From NCBI GenBank assembly GCA_945901195.1, contig CAMDKB010000269.1:1-6451 (forward strand): 6,451 bases of DNA, read 5' to 3'. This stretch comes from Rhizobium sp. Q54 (GTDB lineage Bacteria > Pseudomonadota > Alphaproteobacteria > Rhizobiales > Beijerinckiaceae). The translations under genes and the position numbers were made by a program. Below are positions 1 to 5,375 of this stretch, piece by piece (the first letter of the stretch is position 1; every line of letters starts with the position of its first letter). The notes under the pieces were generated by a model. It had not been told where the DNA came from. It made no database searches and saw nothing but the letters and a program-made list of their open reading frames with translations.

Positions 1-262
1 CCGATTGTGCCAGATCGAACTGCGGATCGCCCAACTGGCCCGGTTCATTGCGCTGTTCTTCGTTCCCAACAGCCATGTCGGCGACAAGCGAACGAAGATA
101 CACGGCCAGGCGGTCGTCGAATGCCTTTTCGGTATTACGGCGATAGAGAGTCACGAGAAACACGCCGGCAATCAGCAGAAGAATAGCGCTCCAGGCGGCG
201 GCCGAAATGAACAGGCGCGTCGCAATGGATTGATCCCTGCGCAAGCGCGTGAGGCTAAGCAT
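1..262 (-). CDS. Sensor histidine kinase, N-terminal part (runs off the window)
   Basis: The reading frame starts at an ATG whose A is shared with the response regulator's TAA stop (TAATG arrangement) and stays open for 87 codons to the window edge. The product has a basic N-terminus (LTRLRRDQS), one strong membrane segment at about residues 17-40 (LFISAAAWSAILLLIAGVFL), then a charged extracytoplasmic stretch containing AFDDRLAVYLRSLVAD and LGDPQFDL. A single anchor followed by FDxRL...LVAD and LGDP.F is typical of the sensor part of OmpR-class histidine kinases in Alphaproteobacteria. The HAMP, HisKA and ATPase domains would lie beyond the window, so kinase identity rests on this N-terminal pattern and the adjacent response regulator. 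It is probably translationally coupled to that regulator. The signal sensed cannot be told. Confidence 0.85.
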   Translation of the reverse strand, partial: MLSLTRLRRDQSIATRLFISAAAWSAILLLIAGVFLVTLYRRNTEKAFDDRLAVYLRSLVADMAVGNEEQRNEPGQLGDPQFDLAQS

Positions 263-957
263 TACTTTGCCGGCTTAATGGCGTTGATGGCGCTTTCCAC
301 CGGGGCGGCGATCAGATAGCCAAGACCGCGTATTGTCTGGATGATGTCGACGCCGAGCTTCTTGCGCAACCTTCCGATGAAGACCTCAATCGTATTGGAG
401 TCGCGATCAAAGTCCTGATCGTAGAGATGCTCCACCAGTTCCGTGCGCGAAACAATGCGTCCGGTGTGATGCATCATATACGCAAGCAGGCGGTATTCAT
501 GCGACGTCAACCGCACCGGATTGCCATCGACGATGACACGGCCCGCCTTCGTGTCCAGGCGAACAGGCCCGCATACAAATTCACTCGTCGCATGGCCGGC
601 GGCGCGGCGCATCAATGCGCGCAACCGCGCCAGCACTTCTTCCATGTGAAAGGGCTTGGCGACATAATCATCCGCCCCCGCGTCAAAGCCCTGCACCTTG
701 TCGCCCCAGCGATCTCGCGCCGTAAGCATGAGCACGGGCATCTTGCGGCCGTCCTGACGCCATTTCTCCAAAACCGAAATGCCTTCCAGCTTGGGAAGTC
801 CGATGTCGAGCAGAACAGCATCATAGGGCTCGGTATCGCCCAGAAAATGTCCTTCTTCGCCATCGAACGCCGAATCGACGACATAGCCTGCCTGCTGCAG
901 AGCCGTCGTCAATTGACGGTTCAGGTCCTTGTCATCCTCGATCACCAGCAAACGCAC
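262..957 (-). CDS. OmpR/PhoB-family two-component response regulator
   Basis: This is a 231-residue protein of normal length for the family. The N-terminal receiver domain (about 1-115) shows the acidic pocket EDD at residues 7-9, the phosphoacceptor Asp51 (LLDIGLP), Thr79 (MLTARD) and Lys101 (VAKPF). The C-terminal winged-helix domain (about 125-220) shows LTSHEYRLL, the recognition-helix region SNTIEVFIGRLRKKL and the hairpin TIRGLGYLI. The start is GTG at 957, chosen because GGAGG lies at 965-969 with a 7-base spacer and the next residues RLLVIEDD begin the domain. It sits 33 bases after the PepSY-like gene and overlaps the kinase start, so the three genes probably form one operon. It should bind DNA when phosphorylated by the kinase; its targets cannot be told from this window. 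Confidence 0.96.
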   Translation of the reverse strand: MRLLVIEDDKDLNRQLTTALQQAGYVVDSAFDGEEGHFLGDTEPYDAVLLDIGLPKLEGISVLEKWRQDGRKMPVLMLTARDRWGDKVQGFDAGADDYVAKPFHMEEVLARLRALMRRAAGHATSEFVCGPVRLDTKAGRVIVDGNPVRLTSHEYRLLAYMMHHTGRIVSRTELVEHLYDQDFDRDSNTIEVFIGRLRKKLGVDIIQTIRGLGYLIAAPVESAINAIKPAK

Positions 958-964
958 TGAATTA

Positions 965-969
965 CCTCC
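965..969 (-). promoter_or_regulatory. Ribosome binding site for the response regulator
   Basis: GGAGG on the minus strand, 7 bases upstream of the GTG codon at 957. It is a full Shine-Dalgarno core and supports GTG as the true start. Confidence 0.8.
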
Positions 970-990
970 GGGGCCAAGCCTAATATACGC

Positions 991-1380
991 TCAACCGTGC
1001 GGCGGCGCTATCGGCCTGCCGCTCTGCGCGTTCAGGTAGATCTGCATGACCTTTCCGTCCTTGCGGATTAGCGACAATTCATAGACCAGGCGGTTGCCCG
1101 TGCGGCAAAGGCGGGTGCGCAGAGGCTCGGCGCGATTTCGCCGGGCATTCGACTGCATTGCAATCAGGGGATTGGCAAGGCGCAGGCGCGCGACCCGATC
1201 ACCCATCTCGCGGGCAGAAAAGCAGACAATCGGCTTTTCGACGGGCGCGTCAGAATTGGTGATCGTGCCGACAGGTTCGGACACAGCCTCCTTCGCCGGT
1301 TGCGCCAACGCAACCGGATTATTCTGGGCCTGCGCCGGGGTCAGGGCCAGGAAAGTGGAAATCAGCAGCCAAATCATCAT
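991..1380 (-). CDS. Secreted PepSY-domain-like protein
   Basis: The frame is open further upstream, but the supported start is ATG at 1380 (a second ATG follows directly), because it places a signal peptide at the N-terminus (MMIWLLISTFLALTPAQAQ, probable cleavage after AQA). The product is 129 residues. A low-complexity linker (about 20-50) is followed by a region with Cys53 and Cys92, which could pair in the periplasm. The C-terminus (YELSLIRKDGKVMQIYLNAQ then SGRP) fits the strand-turn-strand ending of PepSY domains, which usually close with a D/N-A-x-(T/S)-G-x motif. Small PepSY proteins are often encoded beside OmpR-type regulators and their kinases in Proteobacteria, as here. A role in modulating the sensor kinase is inference. 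The PepSY call is by motif only and is moderate. Confidence 0.7.
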   Translation of the reverse strand: MMIWLLISTFLALTPAQAQNNPVALAQPAKEAVSEPVGTITNSDAPVEKPIVCFSAREMGDRVARLRLANPLIAMQSNARRNRAEPLRTRLCRTGNRLVYELSLIRKDGKVMQIYLNAQSGRPIAPPHG

Positions 1381-1499
1381 GACCCTAATTTCCGCCCTGC
1401 GGCCTGAATGGTCAATGAACGGCCCGCAAAAACATAGACAAACCGATGATTTAAAGCATAAACTTTGGGCACTTAATGGAAATGGCCGGTCTTGCGCGA

Positions 1500-1796
1500 T
1501 CATTTTTCAGCCACGGCGGCCTCCTGCCGCCTGATGTGGCGCGCCAGCGCCGCGTGCCGATCAGCGCAAACCGTCAGCGAGAATCGGTCCCGGCCCCAGA
1601 GGCGCGCGACTTCGCCGGCTTTCAGCCCCTGATCCGCCAAGAGCTGCGGCGAAGGGCAGCCACGGGTGAGCGAATCAGGGGCGCGGGCCAGTATCGGAGG
1701 GCTGACTGCCAATTGCGGCGAGGGCGCGCATGAGGTCAGAATTAAGGCAAGCAGAACCGGAGCTGGCGCTGCGGTTAATCGTGGACGTGAGAGCAT
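1500..1796 (-). CDS. Rz1-like outer-membrane spanin lipoprotein, overlapping the Rz-like gene
   Basis: The 98-residue product starts at ATG 1796 inside the Rz-like gene in a different frame, overlapping it by 122 bases. The frame is open upstream to 2063, but that upstream part merely shadows the Rz-like gene. From 1796 the product begins with a short basic and hydrophobic leader and a lipobox L20-T21-S22-C23, so Cys23 would be lipidated. A proline-rich stretch (P25, P27, P33, P34, P40, P48, P50) follows, then a conserved-looking C-terminus, LWGRDRFSLTVCADRHAAL, of a type seen in Rz1/LysC-like proteins of Proteobacteria. Rz1 partners Rz across the periplasm and fuses the inner and outer membranes in the last step of lysis. 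The overlapping architecture plus lipobox make the call fairly secure, although Rz1 sequences diverge widely. Confidence 0.82.
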   Translation of the reverse strand: MLSRPRLTAAPAPVLLALILTSCAPSPQLAVSPPILARAPDSLTRGCPSPQLLADQGLKAGEVARLWGRDRFSLTVCADRHAALARHIRRQEAAVAEK

Positions 1797-2046
1797 CCAT
1801 TTGGTCCTGCAGTTTATCGCGAGCACACTCCAGATCCGCGATGTCCCTGTTGGATTGGGCGAGCGCCGCCTGGGACGCGGCTTCATGCCGGTCGATATCG
1901 GCACGGGTCCGGGCGAGAATATCCGCCCGGCCTGCAGCCTCACCTCGAGTGAAAGCTTCGTTGAACGCGGCCCGAAACCAGACCGCGCCGCCGCCCAAAA
2001 GCGCCATGCCTGCGATGAGGGCTGCCAGAAATCCAAATCGAGGCAT
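1675..2046 (-). CDS. Rz-like inner-membrane spanin
   Basis: The 123-residue product has one N-terminal membrane segment (about 4-24, FGFLAALIAGMALLGGGAVWF) followed by a long charged helical region (about 28-90) rich in Ala, Glu, Arg, Asp and Gln, which looks like a periplasmic coiled coil. This N-in/C-out layout is that of i-spanins such as lambda Rz. A C-terminal stretch around Cys100 (ACLNSDLMRALAAI) resembles alphaproteobacterial phage Rz-like proteins. The start at 2046 is supported by GGGAG at 2054-2058 with a 7-base spacer. The gene lies 18 bases after the holin-like gene, and its 3' third encodes the Rz1-like protein in another frame. Function is assigned from topology, position and the overlap rather than strong sequence conservation. 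Confidence 0.8.
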   Translation of the reverse strand: MPRFGFLAALIAGMALLGGGAVWFRAAFNEAFTRGEAAGRADILARTRADIDRHEAASQAALAQSNRDIADLECARDKLQDQMDALTSTINRSASSGSACLNSDLMRALAAIGSQPSDTGPRP

Positions 2047-2064
2047 GTACTTGCTCCCGGCATA

Positions 2065-2280
2065 TCAACCCACGACCTGCGTTGCGCGCACGCGTCCGAC
2101 GATGGCGTTCAAACCGCCCAGAAGCGCAGTGATGGCTGCACCAAAGGCCGCCATATCGCGCGACTTCCAGGCGAGGACTGCTCCTGCGGCAGATGATCCG
2201 ATGATCGCCATGGACGACCAGATGGTTTGAGAGGCCCAGAACGGCTTCATGGGCTCGATGACTTCAACGCTTGCATTCAT
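2065..2280 (-). CDS. Small holin-like membrane protein
   Basis: The product is 71 residues from ATG 2280. The frame extends upstream to 2352, but that part overlaps the endolysin end, and a strong AGGAGA (2288-2293) sits 7 bases before 2280. Two hydrophobic segments are visible (about 18-38, TIWSSMAIIGSSAAGAVLAW, and about 43-62, MAAFGAAITALLGGLNAIVG), joined by a short charged turn (KSRD). The C-terminus GRVRATQ and the segment FWASQTIWSS match a pattern common in small phage holin-like proteins of Proteobacteria (W-x-S-(K/R/Q)-T-(I/V)-W near the start, GR-x-R-A-T at the end). It would form membrane holes that release the endolysin, which has no export signal of its own. Its position between endolysin and spanins supports this. 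The call is structural; exact family membership was not tested. Confidence 0.78.
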   Translation of the reverse strand: MNASVEVIEPMKPFWASQTIWSSMAIIGSSAAGAVLAWKSRDMAAFGAAITALLGGLNAIVGRVRATQVVG

Positions 2281-2287
2281 GTGATAT

Positions 2288-2293
2288 TCTCCT
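2288..2293 (-). promoter_or_regulatory. Ribosome binding site for the holin-like gene
   Basis: AGGAGA on the minus strand, 7 bases before the ATG at 2280. It decides the start of the holin-like gene against the longer open frame beginning at 2352. Confidence 0.8.
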
Positions 2294-2314
2294 GTTGAGA
2301 TTGCACTTGCTGCA

Positions 2315-2851
2315 TCAGGCCGTGGCGGCATTTGCGTGTGCCGCCATGGCAAGACTTGATTTTTCGATTGCCTGAAGGCGGCGCGTCCACCCGCGCCCGA
2401 AAATGGCGAAGGTTTTCAGACGCGCGACAAAGCCGCGCCGACGGCGGATCAACTCGCCGATCAACGCCGGCGGCCTGGCGACGAAAAGCGCCGCGCTGGT
2501 GGTCAATCCGAATGCGCCGTCAGCCTTCAGGCCAAGCGATGATTGCAACATGCGCACGGCAGCGCCCGGCCCCGAATTGACGGCATGGTCAAAAACGGCC
2601 GCATCGACACCAGCGGGCAGCTCATCACCGCGAACGGCATTCCAGTACTTGCGGCGATAGATCTGCGCAGCTTCGGCCCGGGACAATTGCCGCACTTCGG
2701 TCTTTGTCACGACACGTCCGCGAAACGCAGCCAGCGTACGGCGGGTGATACCCAGATTGGTCGCCCCGCCGGGATCGGCAGGATGATCCACATATCCGCC
2801 CTCGTATTGAAGGGTCAGCGCCAGGCATTTTTCGAAATTGGTTGCGGTCAT
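2315..2851 (-). CDS. GH108 family endolysin (phage/GTA-type lysozyme)
   Basis: The 178-residue product is a typical full-length glycoside hydrolase 108 lysozyme. Residues 1-90 carry the catalytic motif YEGGYVDHPADPGGATNLGIT, with Glu17 of EGGY as the expected acid, followed by YRRKYWNAVRGDELPAGVD and FDHAVNSGP. Residues about 95-165 fit the accompanying peptidoglycan-binding domain (MLQSSLGLKADGAFG ... FGRGWTRRLQAIE). GH108 enzymes cleave the glycan backbone of peptidoglycan. No signal peptide or signal-anchor is visible, so it should depend on the holin 34 bases downstream. The start at 2851 is preferred because AGGA lies at 2861-2864 and the family begins here, but the same frame is continuous with the upstream hub-like gene. 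In R. capsulatus the GTA endolysin and holin are encoded away from the structural cluster, so their adjacency here differs from that model. Confidence 0.92.
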   Translation of the reverse strand: MTATNFEKCLALTLQYEGGYVDHPADPGGATNLGITRRTLAAFRGRVVTKTEVRQLSRAEAAQIYRRKYWNAVRGDELPAGVDAAVFDHAVNSGPGAAVRMLQSSLGLKADGAFGLTTSAALFVARPPALIGELIRRRRGFVARLKTFAIFGRGWTRRLQAIEKSSLAMAAHANAATA

Positions 2852-3505
2852 TGCGTGAATTCCTGAAAAACAATGGCTGCAAAATGTGCCGCTGAGGATA
2901 GCCAACACGCCATTATCAAAATAGCCTGTGTCAAACCCGGTGACATCGATAATCAGTTCCAAGCGGCCATCGCCACCAATGATCTGTCCTGTTCGCGTGT
3001 AAGCGCCGGCTTGAATATCTATTCCGCAACGTTGATCCCCAAGGTCAGCACTGCAGGACGCCTGGAAATATTGACCACGTTCCTGATCCAGAATATGCGA
3101 AAGCGAGCGCAGTACTGCGGTGAATGCATTGTCGGCCCTTCGCACTTCGCCGATATCAGCGACATCAAGGAGTACCCGCTTGGCTGGGTCGCTCCAGTTC
3201 ACTTTCCAGATTTCGATGCGTGCTTCATCGTAGAGCCCCGCAGACAAGTCCTGTTCATTGATCTGGGCGGAGTTCAATATTCCAGTCACTTCGGCGCCTG
3301 CGACAGCGAATCCGAGCGACGATTCCAGAGATGAAGCACTCAGTCCGCCAGCCGAAATAAATAGTGAAGAGTCAAAATTGATGTTGCGATCGTGATCCGT
3401 AAAACCCATCACGGTTCCATCACGGCGGCGCAACCGCCAGCACGTGCAGAGGGTTGTAACACCGCCAGCCAGATGCACGGCTAAGTCACTACTGATTGAA
3501 CGCAT
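2315..3505 (-). CDS. Truncated GTA hub protein (g13-like, DUF2163) in one frame with the endolysin
   Basis: One open frame of 396 codons starts at ATG 3505, directly after the g12-like stop. Residues 1 to about 206 match the N-terminal DUF2163 domain of the RcGTA g13 hub: WRLRRRDGTVMGFTDHDR, LYDEARIEIWKVNW, Cys151 and Cys160 in CSADLGDQRCGIDI, and GYFDNGVLAILSG. Full hub proteins are roughly 290 residues and continue into a Phage_BR0599 domain, which is missing. Instead, about 12 non-family residues (GTFCSHCFSGIHA) lead into the endolysin Met at residue 219. The hub normally caps the tail tube and carries the baseplate. The most economical reading is a deletion joining g13 to the region just upstream of the endolysin; whether a fusion polypeptide is made is unknown. 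The endolysin can also start on its own at 2851. Confidence 0.85.
   Translation of the reverse strand: MRSISSDLAVHLAGGVTTLCTCWRLRRRDGTVMGFTDHDRNINFDSSLFISAGGLSASSLESSLGFAVAGAEVTGILNSAQINEQDLSAGLYDEARIEIWKVNWSDPAKRVLLDVADIGEVRRADNAFTAVLRSLSHILDQERGQYFQASCSADLGDQRCGIDIQAGAYTRTGQIIGGDGRLELIIDVTGFDTGYFDNGVLAILSGTFCSHCFSGIHAMTATNFEKCLALTLQYEGGYVDHPADPGGATNLGITRRTLAAFRGRVVTKTEVRQLSRAEAAQIYRRKYWNAVRGDELPAGVDAAVFDHAVNSGPGAAVRMLQSSLGLKADGAFGLTTSAALFVARPPALIGELIRRRRGFVARLKTFAIFGRGWTRRLQAIEKSSLAMAAHANAATA
2861..2864 (-). promoter_or_regulatory. Internal ribosome binding site for the endolysin
   Basis: AGGA on the minus strand, 9 bases before the internal ATG at 2851. It supports separate translation of the endolysin although the upstream hub-like frame never closes. 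Confidence 0.6.
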
Positions 3506-3507
3506 TG

Positions 3508-4152
3508 TCAGACGCCCTCCAGAATTTCGATAACCGGAATTTTTGGAATATCGCCTGCTTCAAAGCCTGCCATATCAATTTCAAGATAGTCAGCATCAAA
3601 CCGCACGGGCACATCGAACAGATAACCTGCAGAAATCACGGCGCCCGCCGCAGGCACGTGGCCCGCCAGGAAGGTGACCTGACCCGTGGACGAATTTACG
3701 GTGTAGAAATTTGTGCTGACTTCCGCACCGTTGATTGCCACACGCACACTTCCGGCAACCGGCTTGGAAATATCGCGTTTATAGGGCGCATAGGCAGATC
3801 CATATTTTTTTATGAGTTGAAAGACAGCCGTCGTGCCGTCGCCAATTGCGATCGGCTGATCTGTCGCTGATGGCGTAGCGTTAGGAAGACAGGAACGATG
3901 GTCCATCCTGTCACGCCAGCGAAAGCCGTGGAGCATACCGCGCCGCTCTTCAAAGAACTCTGTAACCTGCGCGATTGCTTGCAACGTCTTGATGCCGTAA
4001 CCTGCATCATAACGGCGGCGCGAATGAAACCATTTTTGATTGCGCTCCTCACGGCCAAATCCCAGGGTCACTACATCCGTCAGTCTCTGAGGACCACCTT
4101 TGCAGGACAGTGAGATATCTGTAGGAAAAGTGATCTCATGAAAACCGTTCAT
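3508..4152 (-). CDS. GTA distal tail protein (g12-like, DUF2460)
   Basis: The 214-residue product appears complete and matches the DUF2460/TIGR02217 family over its whole length. Recognisable blocks are FHEITFPTDIS near the start, GGPQRLTDVVTLGFGREERN, WFHSRRRYDAGYG (about 41-53), FFEERRGMLHGFRWRDRMDH (about 66-85), a DGTTAVFQLIKKYG block, and a C-terminal block with LFDVPVRFDADYLEIDMAGF and IPKIPVIEI. In the RcGTA particle the g12 protein forms the distal tail ring between tail tube and hub. The start ATG at 4152 is supported by AGGAGA at 4162-4167. The gene lies 27 bases after the tape measure and is followed almost at once by the hub start, as expected in one operon. No lesion is visible in it. 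Confidence 0.95.
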   Translation of the reverse strand: MNGFHEITFPTDISLSCKGGPQRLTDVVTLGFGREERNQKWFHSRRRYDAGYGIKTLQAIAQVTEFFEERRGMLHGFRWRDRMDHRSCLPNATPSATDQPIAIGDGTTAVFQLIKKYGSAYAPYKRDISKPVAGSVRVAINGAEVSTNFYTVNSSTGQVTFLAGHVPAAGAVISAGYLFDVPVRFDADYLEIDMAGFEAGDIPKIPVIEILEGV

Positions 4153-4179
4153 AGGCGCAATTCTCCTTCATTTTAACTC

Positions 4180-4752
4180 TTACAAGCCCCGCCGTCCTCG
4201 CAGAACTGCACGAGCAATCGCGCTGGTCACCTGCACCTGGGAACGGCGGAAGTTTTCGATATCGGGGGTATTGATGGTTATGTTGACCGTTGGTGGCTGG
4301 CCGCGCGCTGCAGATCCTGAAAGACCCAATTTACCATCGGGGCCGCGCGACAGCGGGATAATCGCTTCCGCACCCCTTTCGCCCATTAATCCCACTCCCC
4401 CTCCCGCGCCAAAGAACGTCGGCCTGGAAACGATACCGCCCTCGGCAAACGGCGTGATTGAAGCGCCGCTGCCACCTGCCCCGGCAAGTGAGCCTAACGT
4501 GGAATTCACAAGACCGCTTGCGCCTTGCAGCAAAGGTTGAATCCCAGACTTCAAAGCGATACGCGACAGGCTTTGTCCAACAGATCGTAATGTCTGATCA
4601 AAGGACTTTCCACCAACGATTGCCCTGGAAAATACCTGTGTCAGCGAGCGCGAGACCTTCTCTGCCGAGATGTTGATACCATCCAGGGACGTGCGAATGT
4701 CGCTTAGGCCGGAAACAGACACATTGGCGGCGCTATCAAGATTTGTAGTCAT
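4180..4752 (-). CDS. GTA tail tape measure protein (g11-like)
   Basis: The 190-residue product is short for a phage tape measure but close to the roughly 220 residues of RcGTA g11. The N-terminal half is Ser/Leu-rich and probably helical (SLDGINISAEKVSRSLTQVF, SFDQTLRSVGQSLSRIAL). The C-terminal half carries the hallmark FAEGGIVSRPTFF, GLMGERGAEAIIPLSRGPDG and the terminal block NITINTPDIENFRRSQVQV ending in ARAVLRGRRG. The protein sets tail length and is held in the tube lumen with help from the tail assembly chaperones encoded just upstream. The ATG at 4752 overlaps the end of the DUF2376 gene by 17 bases, which suggests translational coupling. It appears intact. Confidence 0.93.
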   Translation of the reverse strand: MTTNLDSAANVSVSGLSDIRTSLDGINISAEKVSRSLTQVFSRAIVGGKSFDQTLRSVGQSLSRIALKSGIQPLLQGASGLVNSTLGSLAGAGGSGASITPFAEGGIVSRPTFFGAGGGVGLMGERGAEAIIPLSRGPDGKLGLSGSAARGQPPTVNITINTPDIENFRRSQVQVTSAIARAVLRGRRGL

Positions 4753-4987
4753 GGTGATCTTCCATATTCATTCGGGAGGAATCAGGAAACCGTTCCATCA
4801 GGGTCGCAAACGAGGCACGCAGAATTCCCGTGCTCCCCTCGCCATAGATACCTATGTAGGCCGCATTGATCTCTCGCGGGGACATCGCCCAGAACGCACG
4901 GGATGAAAGCCGCAGGACGCCGAATCCGAATGCCATCACTTCATTCCATGGAAATGGCGCGGCGCCGGGCCGTAACTTTTTTTCCAT
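4736..4987 (-). CDS. Phage/GTA tail assembly chaperone (g10.1-like, DUF2376)
   Basis: The 83-residue product has the DUF2376 (Phage_TAC) signature PFPWNEVMAFGFGVLRLSSR at residues 11-30, then AFWAMSPREINAAYIG and a Phe-Pro-containing end (LMERFPDS). The gene sits between g10-like and the tape measure, which is the RcGTA g10.1 position, where a second small chaperone helps fold the tape measure. No convincing Shine-Dalgarno sequence lies in the 15 bases before the ATG at 4987. Translation may depend on ribosomes ending at the original g10 stop (5008-5010), 20 bases upstream. The premature stop in g10 would remove that coupling. A run of seven A bases follows the ATG and is a possible slippage site. 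Confidence 0.85.
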   Translation of the reverse strand: MEKKLRPGAAPFPWNEVMAFGFGVLRLSSRAFWAMSPREINAAYIGIYGEGSTGILRASFATLMERFPDSSRMNMEDHHDYKS

Positions 4988-5007
4988 CGGCTTGACAGCA
5001 TCAGACT

Positions 5008-5127
5008 TCAGGCATCCTGCGGCACGGGAGGGATCGCGGATTTGTCTGCTCCGGCCTCATGTCGGCCAAAAGCCGCAGCAAGCAATTCTGCAGCTATACG
5101 TACATATCCCGGCAATCCCTCCGGAAC
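5008..5127 (-). pseudogene. 3' remnant of the g10-like gene after a premature stop
   Basis: Directly after the TAA at 5128-5130 the same frame stays open for 39 codons to a TGA at 5008-5010. It reads VPEGLPGYVRIAAELLAAAF in its first half, which is the expected C-terminal helix of GTA gp10 proteins, followed by a variable Pro-rich end. Because frame and content are preserved, the break is a single nonsense codon rather than a frameshift. This part is unlikely to be translated. Confidence 0.8.
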
Positions 5128-5367
5128 TTATAGGGCGGCCACCTCTTCGTTGCTGAGGGCGTGTCCTGCACCTCGCAAACCACATCCCAGGATCACGATC
5201 AGGTCCCTTGCAGAGAGCCGGCCGCTTTCAAAACGCTGCGCCAGCGTTGCGATATCGGATGAACCAAATGCATGCTCAAGCTCGGCCAGTGCGCCAAATG
5301 CCAAACAAAGATTGAAAGACTTGTCATCAAATACGGCGTTGATTTCGCCACGGTGAATATTGGCCAT
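5128..5367 (-). CDS. GTA gp10-like tail chaperone, truncated by an in-frame stop
   Basis: The product is 79 residues starting at ATG 5367 (MANIHRGEINAVFDDKSFNL). It continues with CLAFGALAELEHAF, LAQRFESGRLSARDLIVILG and GLRGAGHALSNEEVAAL, all diagnostic of the GTA gp10 family (Phage_TAC_11/DUF3356 type). GAGGA at the tail tube stop codon lies a few bases before the ATG and supports it over the GTG at 5379. Normal members continue through a further helix (AAELLAAAFG), but here TAA interrupts right after EEVAAL and that helix follows in the same frame. The family is thought to act as a tail assembly chaperone. The truncated protein keeps about two thirds of the sequence, so loss of function is probable but not certain. 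Confidence 0.88.
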   Translation of the reverse strand: MANIHRGEINAVFDDKSFNLCLAFGALAELEHAFGSSDIATLAQRFESGRLSARDLIVILGCGLRGAGHALSNEEVAAL

Positions 5368-5375
5368 ACATGTCC

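Noticed and set aside
427..960. 177-codon plus-strand open frame opposite the response regulator
   Set aside because: The minus-strand protein has a complete set of receiver and winged-helix motifs; the plus-strand product has no recognisable domain and is an antisense shadow.
1381..1499. Promoter or terminator in the gap between Rz1 and the PepSY-like gene
   Set aside because: A TTGACC (1410-1415) is present on the minus strand, but the matching -10 region (AAATTA) is poor, and no stem-loop followed by T residues was found. A promoter is likely here but cannot be placed.
1381..1503. Upstream extension of the PepSY-like frame to 1503
   Set aside because: It would put 41 residues before a clear signal peptide; ATG 1380 gives a correctly placed leader.
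1797..2063. N-terminal 89 codons of the long 187-codon frame that contains the Rz1-like protein
   Set aside because: This part coincides with the Rz-like gene in another frame, is Arg/Pro-rich without a signal sequence, and the lipoprotein signal only makes sense from ATG 1796.
1666..2230. Overlapping plus-strand open frames of 166-176 codons across the spanin and holin genes
   Set aside because: No domain, no good ribosome binding site, and the opposite strand carries a coherent lysis cassette with proper spacing.
4976..4983. Programmed frameshift site at the A-run after the DUF2376 start codon
   Set aside because: The run is at the very start of the gene, not at the end of the first chaperone gene as in known tail chaperone frameshifts, and the DUF2376 frame is already continuous.
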